This document shows positions 50,845 to 59,892 of a stretch of DNA of 64,000 bases, piece by piece. The stretch covers positions 4,278,001 through 4,342,000 of the forward strand of contig JAPFFF010000009.1 of NCBI GenBank assembly GCA_039105265.1, read 5' to 3'. The notes beneath the pieces were generated by a model that did not search any database, had not been told where the DNA came from, and saw only the letters and a list, made by a program, of their open reading frames with translations. How positions within the stretch are numbered: the stretch's first letter is position 1; the number at the start of each line of letters is the position of its first letter. Made by a program: the position numbers and the translations under genes. Source of the DNA: Tritrichomonas musculus. Its lineage: Eukaryota; Parabasalia; Tritrichomonadida; Tritrichomonadidae.

Positions 50845-51455
50845 GTCATGAAAATGTGATTGTTTTTGTGTTATTTTGTAAATAGAATTTATCTCTCAAT
50901 TTTATTTTTTCTTATTTTTATTATAAGAATTCATTTTTCTCAATACAAATTTTCAGGTATTACTCAATTTGTCGATTAAGGGGAGTTTTAGAATATAGCA
51001 CGTATCTTCTTCTTCTTGTATATACTGTGACAATATAGTATCTAGCACGTATCCGAGATACATATTTTTATTAATTTTGATCATAGAGTATAGATTCATA
51101 TGTGTAGCTGGTTTGTCGACTTAATCATTCAGATCCTGAAGAATTTGATCCGCTGAATTAATAAATGAATGGAGTAGATTAGCTAAGGAGGGTTCCGGAT
51201 ACTACGTATCCTCCACCCACGCTGCGCTTCCCTAGCCATAATTCATTCAGTCTACCAAAAATTGCATTTTTGTCATCCTCGACAAAATTAGCACATATAC
51301 CTGCCACAGTCGTGTGACAGCTAATTTAATTGACAAAAACCTTCAAAAATCAGCTGTTTTGGTATTTGTTTTAGTGCTACTTGTGGCACAAGACTATAGA
51401 TATATGTCTACGATCTATTAATATATAACAATACTAATAGCAATAACCTAAAATA
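50845..51455. other. Spacer with GC-richer palindromic patches before the mobile cluster
   Basis: Composition changes here: unusually GC-rich patches appear, including the hairpin ggatac-tac-gtatcc near 51208, agcacgtatc twice (about 50997 and 51042), and cacagtcgtgtg near 51305. No coding region is supported. This may be the left margin of the integrated element carrying the helicase. Confidence 0.45.
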
Positions 51456-51611
51456 ATGGCGAAAAAAAAAACTAATAAAATAGGCGATATCGGCTATATT
51501 AATATGAAACCGTTTCCAAACATTTCCATAGCATTGCTCATATACGATATTTGCGAGATTGTGCCCAATAAAGTAGAACTAATAGTGGCATATAATGAAG
51601 GACTATTGTAG
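51456..51611 (+). CDS. Possible 51-residue protein upstream of the helicase
   Basis: A short ATG-started ORF (MAKKKTNKIGDIGYINMKP...) with a basic N-terminus and a hydrophobic middle (ISIALLIYDICEIV). Its stop is 29 bases before the helicase ATG at 51641. Codon use looks like coding DNA but the length is too small to be sure. No family recognised. Confidence 0.35.
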   Translation: MAKKKTNKIGDIGYINMKPFPNISIALLIYDICEIVPNKVELIVAYNEGLL

Positions 51612-51640
51612 CATATAATTGATGACTAAATGTATAAACA

Positions 51641-52162
51641 ATGAGTTTGATATGTGAATTAAATGAAAATTATATCCAAATGAAACCAATGACACTGAAC
51701 TCTATGTTGTATTATCGCATTCATGAAGGTATTAAATGGGAGTCTGTTGATGATTATAGAGATCCAGTTCCTGACGCAGACGATGCTTTCGCTACCGCGG
51801 ATCCATTGAAACAACAAGTTGAACCAATTCCAGCACCAGAAGAAGTCCAAGATCCATCCTATATACGATGGCAGATGTTTGATGAGATCCCTGAACGATT
51901 ATATACTATAGAGTGTGAAGGTTACTTCGATAAGAATAGTAAACCATTAGATGATGAAAAAAAGATTAAACACCTCACTAGTTTTGAACCATCAGTAAAT
52001 ATCGATGATGAACTAGAACTTTGTGATGAGAATGGTGATGTAATCGATTATATGGATTATGATGATTACTATTATTGTATGAATTATGATAAGTATGATT
52101 TACGTAAAATCACTAAACAAATCCGAACCAAGAAGTTCATCTGTGAAGCGCCAATCGGTTCT
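51641..52162 (+). pseudogene. DEAH-type helicase, 5' fragment (cut in Walker A)
   Basis: 174 codons of a helicase N-terminus, ending CEAPIGS exactly where a Maverick is inserted. The missing half of the P-loop (GKSTAIRKW) resumes in the same frame at 55797. The N-terminal 160 residues are acidic and Tyr-rich (DYDDYYYCMNYDKYD) and not recognised. The superfamily 2 type (Walker A, DEAH box, SAT motif) and the mobile surroundings suggest a replication helicase of viral or transposon origin, possibly akin to origin-binding helicases of large DNA viruses; this last point is inference. Confidence 0.7.
52158..52162 (+). repeat. Target-site duplication gttct, left copy
   Basis: The 5-bp gttct directly precedes the left Maverick end and recurs directly after the right end (55792-55796). 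Mavericks make 5-6-bp duplications. Confidence 0.85.
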
Positions 52163-52427
52163 AGTAGTATAGGATAGTGGGTGTTTCACACCACACTAAC
52201 CATACGAAACTTACACTTTTTGTTGATTTTAATAACGAAAATGACAAAATGACAATCAATTAGAAATGTCATGATTTACGTCTCGTGGCGCGTATTTTTA
52301 ATGTATAACCTCGACGCCAGAGCTGTTGGTGATGATTTCATATGTTGCTAACATAAATGATATACAATGAATGAAATATAATTTATTGATATCATAAATG
52401 AAACGACTAACTGACCCAATCGATTAC
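52163..52427 (+). repeat. Left terminal inverted repeat of the deleted Maverick
   Basis: 265 bp, the same length as the right arm, with no difference seen in the blocks compared. It includes a GC-rich tggcgcgtat patch and the first ten codons of the ORF starting at 52398. Confidence 0.9.
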
Positions 52428-52640
52428 GAACGAATCGAATTAATTTATTTTCAACCATTGAGTGTTCTGTTGAAACGAGATGATAAGACATTGAGTCAAC
52501 AAATGAAGAAATTGAAAGAAGAGACAAAAATAAAAATGTTCACTGATGAAACGTTTAATATTGATGAGTATATAATAGATGAATGTTGTAATGGTCGAAC
52601 ATATAGATTGATTTATAACCCAATCAAAAATAATAAATGA
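52398..52640 (+). CDS. Maverick small ORF starting inside the terminal repeat
   Basis: 80 residues. The first ten (MKRLTDPIDY) are encoded by the inverted repeat and are identical to the start of the opposite-end gene; the remainder is unrelated, charged and without a recognised domain. Its stop overlaps the next ATG (atga at 52637-52640). Confidence 0.55.
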   Translation: MKRLTDPIDYERIELIYFQPLSVLLKRDDKTLSQQMKKLKEETKIKMFTDETFNIDEYIIDECCNGRTYRLIYNPIKNNK

Positions 52641-52909
52641 TTTTTTTATTGATGTCTAAAATGACTGAAATTGATTTCACCAATTATAAACAAACACCTA
52701 TTATTAAATCAATGACGAAATCGAAGTTTATTGAAAATCTACAATTGACAGACACTAAATCACAAGCTGAAACAAAGCGAGGAAGGAAAAGCAAATACGC
52801 TAATGATGAAGAGAGAAAGGAAGCAAGGAAGAGACAACAGAAAGAATATCGTCAACGTTAAAAAAATGAATTGATAGAAATGAAAAAACAAATTGAAGAA
52901 CATAAATAA
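52637..52909 (+). pseudogene. Maverick AT-hook/basic-region small protein with in-frame stop
   Basis: The frame contains KRGRKSKYANDEERKEARKR, an AT-hook-like RGRK followed by a basic DEERKEARKRQQKEYRQR stretch resembling basic DNA-binding regions in large DNA viruses. A TAA at 52859-52861 interrupts it; the same frame continues for 15 codons of Lys/Glu-rich helix (KNELIEMKKQIEEHK) to a second stop at 52907. Likely a DNA-binding accessory protein with a nonsense mutation. The start could be 52637, 52652 or 52661. Confidence 0.5.
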
Positions 52910-52911
52910 AT

Positions 52912-53583
52912 TTATTTACTTATGATATCTCCAACATTTGCATCAGTTGATGGTTTGATTTTGATTGTGATGAATAACGGACTCATTAGTTTAATGGGCT
53001 GATACATAAAATCAACGAGACGCATTTCAAGATATTTTAATGAATCGCTATTAGTTTTTATTTTTATCAGCTTGGTCTGGTCATAGTTAACAATGAATTG
53101 AGCTTGATTTAAAATCATAGAATCAATGTTTGCAATAACTGATGGTGTGTATTCCTTTTCACCAATTGAACTATAAACTGGCTGACCCTGTAGTGAAACA
53201 AGATGTAGTTTATTCGCATAATTTAAAACTGGTAAATCATGAATTATGAATTGTGTGTTATTTTTGATTTCAATTGGTAGTGTGGTGTTATATAGTCCAG
53301 TTAATAGTTGAATTCGATGACTGATAGATTTAATTGTGATATCTTTTGTTGAAAGCATGGTTATTGTATTGTCAGCGTTTACACTAAATGTTATAATATT
53401 GACACATTCATCATTTTTCATTTGTGTTGAATTCATTTTTTTAATTAATTCTTTGATTTCATATGAATATTTATTTTCAAATGTTATTTTTATTAATTGT
53501 TTTTCATCATCGATGAATTCAAAAGTGTCATCAGTCGTTGAATATAAAATGTTTGATATAACTACATTTCCATGGAATGTCAA
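52912..53583 (-). pseudogene. 3' fragment of a Maverick structural-type gene
   Basis: A 223-codon frame without an ATG start (the position used is TTG, and a stop lies two codons upstream). The first in-frame ATG is well inside the frame. The protein is beta-rich with a C-terminus FMYQPIKLMSPLFITIKIKP, reminiscent of virion-protein-like ORFs, but I cannot name it. It overlaps the integrase 3' end in another frame, which suggests that an internal deletion joined the two genes. Confidence 0.5.
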
Positions 53584-54538
53584 TGTTTAATGACACAGTG
53601 CTATAATCAGACGGTTTCGAATGAACAGAATATATTATTCCACGTTTACCATCCTTCAATGTCTCAGCGATATTTTTATTATCTGTCTTCACTAATTGAT
53701 GTCCAGGATATTTATCAACTGATTTATCTTTAGCTTTAATCATAAATTGATTACTAACTTTCGAATCAACAATATATGCCTCTTTGCTAACAAGTGAACG
53801 TCTTTTTGCCTTCGCCCACGATGGACCATCAATGTTAACTATTCTCACTCTATCATCAGGCTTATAATCATATGGATTATTTTTAGACATTTTTTTAATA
53901 TATTCCATTTCATCATTTTCTGTTATATCATTTGGTGCTCTATTATTCAATGATTTGTGTGGCGTTTCATTATATGCTTCAATTAATGATTTCATTTCAT
54001 CTTCAGCAATATATCTATTTTCACCTATCATATCCCTAATTGTTCTCATGAATCGATTTATTATTCCCAACACATTATGATTATTATCTTCTGTTGTTCT
54101 ATAAATAATGTTCTTTGATTTAATATAATCCAAGAATTCATTTGACAAATATGCTGGGTCTTGGTCTGACGTTATTGAATATACATTTTTAACATCATCA
54201 ATGAATTTATTAAATTCTTCAATTATTGTTTTTGCTCCTTTCCCAACCAATGGATAACTGTAAGCTTTGCGTGTATTTATATTAATGAACATCAAATAAT
54301 TTAATTCATTCTTTCGTCTGTTATTAATGAACGTGTCCATTTGATATCCTCCAGGATGTTTTGAATAGATGTTCATATATTTTGGTTTGTCTGGTACTAC
54401 ATCAAGAATGATATTATTTTTCAAATATTCTCTTGCTTTCTTTTCATTAAATCCATATCTTTTCGCTAGTGGTACAAATTTTGATGGTGTTTTCCACGGA
54501 TAACGATTATATAAATCTTCAATTGACTTGAAAGTCAT
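53531..54538 (-). CDS. Maverick retroviral-type integrase
   Basis: 335 residues. An N-terminal helix-turn-helix-like region is followed by the rve core: first Asp in YQMDTFINN (about residue 69), second in SDQDPAYLS (about 125), then NNHNVLGIINRFMRTIRDM (about 152-172) where the third catalytic residue is expected. I see Asn, not Glu, at that place, so catalysis may be altered. A chromo/SH3-like C-terminal region follows (YKPDDRVRIVNIDG ... YPGHQLVKTD, about 220-285). The last 30 residues seem to come from fused foreign sequence. Integrase inserts Maverick DNA into the genome with a 5-6-bp duplication. Confidence 0.85.
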   Translation of the reverse strand: MTFKSIEDLYNRYPWKTPSKFVPLAKRYGFNEKKAREYLKNNIILDVVPDKPKYMNIYSKHPGGYQMDTFINNRRKNELNYLMFININTRKAYSYPLVGKGAKTIIEEFNKFIDDVKNVYSITSDQDPAYLSNEFLDYIKSKNIIYRTTEDNNHNVLGIINRFMRTIRDMIGENRYIAEDEMKSLIEAYNETPHKSLNNRAPNDITENDEMEYIKKMSKNNPYDYKPDDRVRIVNIDGPSWAKAKRRSLVSKEAYIVDSKVSNQFMIKAKDKSVDKYPGHQLVKTDNKNIAETLKDGKRGIIYSVHSKPSDYSTVSLNIDIPWKCSYIKHFIFND

Positions 54539-54539
54539 T

Positions 54540-55556
54540 TTATATATATAACAACTTCTGATGATTCATCATCTGCATTTCAATCATAAAACTTTCACTA
54601 ACTGGTAATTTTACAGGCATTTTATAATTACGACCAATATAAAATTCAATCCAAAATATTTGGTCAGTAGAATTCAATTTGAAATATTTGATTGGCGAGA
54701 CAATTTGATAACTATTTCCAACATATCCCTTGCTTGTCTCTTCAGCTATAGATGAATTCACTTTGCAACTGTGTCTATCCCATACATTCTCAAATTTAAT
54801 TTCTTTCATCCATTTTCCTTAAACCTTGTCATCAGTTATGTCCAAATAATTGTTCGGGTCATTTTGAAATGGCTCAAAGCCAACATTCATGATATCCGCA
54901 AAATCGCATTTCACATGTGGTTCGTTATACTGTTCTTTGTTATTTTTGTCATAATGTCTATATTTAAATTTAATAGCTATTTCAACATTACATAATTTAT
55001 TTTTATCATCTTCATCTACTTCATCTTCCTTTAGTTCATTCGCTGCTGAATAAATAGTTTCGATAAACATCTTTTTGTTGTAGTCATAGTATCCGTCCAT
55101 TTGAACATCTTTAATTCGTTTTTGATTTTTGATAAACATCTCGGGTATCTCTTCATCATTGATGAAAAACTTTGGATAACCTTCTTTCAATTGATAATTA
55201 TTGTAATGTCTAAAAGCGATATTCAATTGTTCATTCATATCTTTCCAAACTTCTCTCAAATCCTTGTCTGTTGATAGCCATGAAACAATATTACATTCAA
55301 CTTGACTCACTTTCGATGTGTTATTTCTGAAATATTTTTTGACTTTGATATTGAATTCCAATTTACGACGTCTCGCTAACATCCATATTGTGCGAAAGCC
55401 GATAATTGTCTCTCCTTTGTCTGCAGTGCATCAATCAGCTGGCAAATTAAAATAAAATCTATTTGGTCTGTCATTTTCTTGTTGTCCATCTTCCCTGAAG
55501 AACACGAATTCTTTTGGTATTGGTGTGTAATCGATTGGGTCAGTTAGTCGTTTCAT
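54540..55556 (-). pseudogene. Maverick structural-type gene with two in-frame stops
   Basis: One frame of 339 codons runs leftward from an ATG inside the right repeat (MKRLTDPIDY...). It is interrupted by TGA at 55431-55433 and TAA at 54819-54821 with no frame change, leaving pieces of 41, about 203 and about 92 codons. The product is charged with aromatic-rich beta-like segments (FWIEFYIGRNYKMP) and is not identified; a virion component would fit its place next to the integrase. The stop of the last piece lies one base from the integrase ATG. Confidence 0.55.
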
Positions 55557-55791
55557 TTATGATATCAATAAATTATATTTCATTCATTGTATATCATTTA
55601 TGTTAGCAACATATGAAATCATCACCAACAGCTCTGGCGTCGAGGTTATACATTAAAAATACGCGCCACGAGACGTAAATCATGACATTTCTAATTGATT
55701 GTCATTTTGTCATTTTCGTTATTAAAATCAACAAAAAGTGTAAGTTTCGTATGGTTAGTGTGGTGTGAAACACCCACTATCCTATACTACT
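55527..55791 (-). repeat. Right terminal inverted repeat of the deleted Maverick
   Basis: Reverse complement of the left arm. It includes the first ten codons of the leftward gene starting at 55556, so two different genes share the same start region. Confidence 0.9.
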
Positions 55792-55796
55792 GTTCT
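55792..55796 (+). repeat. Target-site duplication gttct, right copy
   Basis: Second copy of the 5-bp duplication flanking the deleted Maverick. Confidence 0.85.
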
Positions 55797-56580
55797 GGTA
55801 AATCGACAGCGATTCGTAAATGGATATCATCACATAGTACAGAGAAGCTTATGGTAATAGTTCCAACAGTGAATATTGCTGAAGAGTTCCATTCCAAAAT
55901 GAATGATAAGTCCATTCGGTTGTGTGTTAATGATAATGCGTTTAAAGAGTTTCGCAAAGCTATACACAATGAAGTTAATGTGATTATTACTACTTACAAC
56001 ACTGCTTCTAAATGTTTAGGTGATTTAATCGAAGAATACTGCATTAACGAACAACGATTAGATTACTTTCTAGTGATTGATGAAGCACACTTGTTACTAC
56101 AAAACATTGGATTAATTGAGATTACTAAATAGTTCGATCGAGTTGCATTAATAAGTGCTACTGCTGCTGATATTAAACACTTCACGTGATTTTAAGATTA
56201 CATAATTGTTATTCCATGTATCGATAAGAGATACAATCGAAATATATATGTTAATAATTTGATATCGAATGTTGATGAACAACGAGCTGAGATAGTTAAA
56301 TTAATAGATACAAAGCGAATGAACTACGATAAAGTGTTGATTAAGATCGAAGATAAGAAAGAGTGTAAGTTATTGAAAGAGTTAATTAAAGATAGATACA
56401 AGGCTGAGTTATATACAGGTGATACCAAAGAGATTAAGTTGGATGAAGATGGTTTATTCGATGAAGACGTTGATGTTATTACATCTATCTCATCTATCCA
56501 GAATGACCAGTCTATTATAGAGAATATTCTATCTGTATTTATCCAAACATATATCGATAGTAGTGTAGTATGTGCGTATT
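55797..56580 (+). pseudogene. DEAH-type helicase, 3' fragment with three in-frame stops
   Basis: Resumes the helicase at GKSTAIRKW in the same frame as the 5' piece. Motifs in order: Walker A end, VPTVNIAEEF, TTYNTASK, DEAH box in VIDEAHLLL, SAT motif in ALISATAAD. Stops TAG (56130), TGA (56187) and TAA (56193) interrupt it, yet the frame continues unchanged (NLISNVDEQRAEIVKLIDTKR...) to about 56580, where similarity to a helicase ends and the second Maverick seems to start. The C-terminal helicase domain is therefore incomplete. Clearly non-functional as it stands. Confidence 0.7.
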
Positions 56581-56837
56581 GGGGGTCAGATAATGAATCA
56601 CATCTGACGGCCTACCCCATGTTAGTCGCTCAAGGGTTTCATGCGATTTTCCTTATTTTTAACCCCATTTTCAGAACTCAAGGTTTTCTAGCTCACTGTC
56701 TACAACACTGTGAGCCCCAACTATGAAACTCAATGATTTCTAGCACTTTTTTAGAGTCGAATAATTTGAGCCTCCAATTGACAGTCATAAAATTTAAATC
56801 CATCGATTATCAAAATTAATTTTTTATTTCCACCCAA
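56581..56837. other. Probable left end of a second Maverick
   Basis: GC-richer sequence starts abruptly with gggggtcagat, which pairs with atctgac (56602-56608) and cctacccc (56611-56618) in a hairpin. Its length to the polymerase ATG (257 bp) is similar to the 265-bp repeat of the first Maverick. The opposite end would lie beyond the window, so terminal-repeat status cannot be confirmed. Confidence 0.4.
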
Positions 56838-58934
56838 ATGCGATACGATTACCAATCACTTAAAAATATTAACAGCGAAGATATTATTACATTAATCAAT
56901 TCTATCAATACACTTTTCAATGCAAATCTACCAATTACAACAACTGCTAAAACAGAAGCTTGGAATAGAAGGAAAAACGTAGAGGTATTATGTGATTGGC
57001 TTAATAATCGTAATTCCCACAGATTTATTAAAAATGATTTACCAAACGCAGAAGAAATAGATGATTTCATTATACATGAGCATAAACTTAAACAAATATT
57101 GGATGATTCGCATGAACAGCACTACCAAGATATACTCAAACGTGATGATTACTTTGAAGAAGATATTAATGAAGAAGATGAACGCTATTTCAACACAAAA
57201 CAACAACAAATCGAGAGAGAATTCGAGATAAAAGAAGCTATTAATAGGGCTTATGAAGCAGTTGATGATGCAATACAATTAATAAAACAACAACAACATC
57301 CTGTATTACAGAAGACTGAAAAACTGATAATCCCAGATGCTCCATTAATCAAAAACCATCAAAAGTATTACATACCAGAGAATGAAGAAATATATGAATA
57401 CCTCAATAAATGCGCACACAATTTCACATCAAAACATAGTGATTTCCTTATGATTAACGAGCCACATGATTTCGATAGAGCTGTAAATGAATGGAATCAC
57501 TATAATAAATATCCATCTGAAAATACTATACAACGCAAAGACAGTGGCAAGCCGATAACAACATATTATTTCAATCAAGTTGCATCATTAGATAATATCT
57601 TTGAGTGTCTTCACAATGTATACAAGAAAGAGCTGAAACCATTTAAGATTCATTTTCAACTATCAGGAGTCTTCGAAACATACACTTATGATTTTGAATC
57701 ATTAGAAGAGAAATACGATTATAAAGCTAGAGATATTATTTGGAAAAACTATCAATCAATGGTCCCCATCATCATCAGTAAACTTGAAGACCTTGATATT
57801 GTTAAACTCTATATTGAATCTGTTTTACACTCTTATGAAACAGAATCATCAAGCACAAAACTTATATTAGTTGGTTCAATAGCTTTTACAGTTTCAAGAA
57901 TGAGAAAGATAACTGGTCGCATAAAGGATTTACCAATAGAATTCATCAAAAATGATTTCATAATATGTGATAATGAAGATGATAAACTATGTTTCTTCAG
58001 ATTCTTAGCTGTATGTTTAAATGAAGAACTAGCAAATACCAAAAAATATAAAACTAAAGAACGAACCAAAATCGCTAAGAAACTACTTCTTAAAGAACAC
58101 AATATAATATACAACACAAAGATTCCAAATGAAGGTAAGAAAATACTTAATGAATTCAAAGGTGTTTCAATGGAGCAAATGAAAGATTTAGCACAAAAGA
58201 ATCACATTAATGTTAACATATATGAGTTTCACAAGACAGATTCTGAGCAATATTATGATTTATCAGAGCAGTGGTTTTTCGATAAAACATTTACAACATA
58301 TTCTGCATTACTTTTCACTCAAAATCAAATCATCCATATAATGTACATCAAGAATCCTGAAAAGCTTACCCAAATACATATTTGCCCTAAATGTAATTCA
58401 TATATTCATTATGGTTCAAAGAATTTTAACAGGTTTGATTCTCATGTTAAACACTGTGATGGTGTATTTAAAAAGAACTTCATACCAGTTAAAGAAGCTT
58501 TACCTTATTGTCCTCATATATTGAATAACCCTGTTTATGAATACTGTTTAGCATATAATCTTCAATGGAAACCAGAAATATATTATATAACATATGATTT
58601 CGAAACAATGGAGCAATCAATAAATAAATCAATCTCTGATTCAACAACAATAAATTCAAGGTTAATTCCGTTGTCAGTTTCATCTTGTGTGAAATCATCA
58701 AACGGCTTGACAACAAAGAATTTCTCATTAAGAGACTCTCAAGAGTTCATACCACAATGGATAAAATGGTTGTTCGAGCAATCAATGAAAGTCTATGCAG
58801 ATAAGATATCATATTATGAATCATTCTTACCAGATACCTCTATTAACAAAAATATGAATGTAATTACTATATTTGGGTTTAACTCATCACGTTTTGACAG
58901 CAATTTATTTAAACAATATTTTAATCATTCTTTC

Positions 58935-58976
58935 TTCGACGAAGTCGTAGGGAGCGAAGTGAGCTGGAAAGTCGAA
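58935..58976 (+). repeat. Hairpin-forming in-frame insert in the polymerase gene
   Basis: Outer inverted pair ttcgac/gtcgaa (58935-58940 and 58971-58976) with inner palindromic pieces cgac-gaa-gtcg and agc-gaagtga-gct. It encodes DEVVGSEVSWKVE, GC-richer than the surrounding gene. Looks like a small palindromic insert that kept the frame. Confidence 0.5.
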
Positions 58977-59133
58977 CAAAATTCAATAATTGGCACCCTA
59001 TCTTCATTAAAACAATTCATTCTTACATCAGATAATCATCCAACTAAATTGAGATTCATAGATGCTCAATCATTTGTTGCAGGAGGTACATTAAAGCAAT
59101 TTGGCGAAGATTTTGGCAACGTAATCGTTGACT

Positions 59134-59149
59134 CAAACGTGAGCGTTTG
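59134..59149 (+). repeat. Perfect short hairpin caaacg-tgag-cgtttg in the polymerase gene
   Basis: Six-base perfect stem with a four-base loop, within the segment encoding DSNVSVCGG just before the shared repeat. Likely part of the same insert. Confidence 0.5.
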
Positions 59150-59165
59150 TGGTGGTATCAATGAA

Positions 59166-59197
59166 TTGCAAAGCAATACCCAAGCTAAAGCTTGTGA
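59166..59197 (+). repeat. Shared 32-bp coding repeat, copy 1 (LQSNTQAKACD)
   Basis: Matches 63576-63607 at 30 of 32 bases. It contains the palindrome caagct-aa-agcttg. It is read in the same frame in both genes, giving nearly the same peptide in two unrelated proteins. Confidence 0.8.
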
Positions 59198-59884
59198 TAT
59201 AAAAGGTGTGTTTCCTTACGAAGCAATCAACGACAAGAACTACAATGAAGTATTATCAAAATCAGAACCATTTTCATATGATGATTTTTATAGCTATCTC
59301 AATCAAAAGAATCCTCTCACTAAAGAAGAATATGATGCTTATCTTGAAGATTCAAAACGTTTTGCAACACGATGGGACTACCTATTAGCATACAATGATA
59401 ATGATGTTGAAATGATGATTAAACCTATTGATAATCTAATAGCACTCAATGCTCAATACAATGTTGATTTACTTTCAAATCTCTCATTATCAAAGAATGC
59501 TTCGTGCATCAAATATGCTTTGGCTTATAAAGATTTTAATCCGAGAAACAACATTGGGATTACAAATAAATATAATACATTCAAACCAAGCAAGAAATGG
59601 TGGCAATATAAATGTGATAGTTATTATAATCAAGATGAGAAATACAATAGATTAAACCCTAAAAAACCACAACGAGATTTAACAAAATGTGTGTCAGAAA
59701 ATGATTTCGAAGCTTTTATGAAAATGTATGACGACCCAAATAAAGGGAAATGCCATTTATGTCATGAACATTTTACTTATCAAAATAAGCCTACATTAGA
59801 TAGAATTGACAATAATAAAGGTCACCAAATTGATAACTGCTTATTAGCATGTGCTGAATGTAATAAACTTCGTAAACGTGATGA

Positions 59885-59892
59885 CCCTAAAA
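59885..59892 (+). repeat. Target-site duplication ccctaaaa, left copy
   Basis: 8-bp direct repeat immediately before the 1,881-bp insertion; second copy at 61774-61781. Confidence 0.85.

Larger units (their letters stand above)
52163..55791. mobile_element. Internally deleted Maverick/Polinton (3,629 bp)
   Basis: Bounded by 265-bp inverted repeats starting agtagtatagg (52163-52427 and 55527-55791) and a 5-bp target duplication. It keeps a retroviral-type integrase and pieces of structural-type genes but lacks the polymerase, ATPase and protease expected in a full 15-20-kb Maverick. Several ORFs carry in-frame stops. It interrupts the helicase gene inside the P-loop codons; excision with one duplication copy restores the frame. 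Confidence 0.9.
56838..59892 (+). pseudogene. Maverick DNA polymerase B, 5' part (exonuclease and HNH domains)
   Basis: About 1,018 codons before the insertion. Residues 1-380 are unrecognised and helical. FFRFLAVCLNEE to NVNIYEF (about 385-465) resembles the N-terminal region of Maverick polymerases. A C2H2-like finger (CPKC ... HVKHC, about 515-541) follows. The 3'-5' exonuclease motifs are visible: YDFET (Exo I, about 585), NSSRFD (Exo II, about 682) and YNDND (Exo III, about 856). An HNH nuclease domain at about 970-1010 has CHLC, LDRIDNNKGH and CAECN. The chain then reaches the insertion; the palm domain resumes at 61782 in frame. Three short hairpin-forming inserts lie at about 58935-58976, 59134-59149 and 59166-59197. 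Confidence 0.85.
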
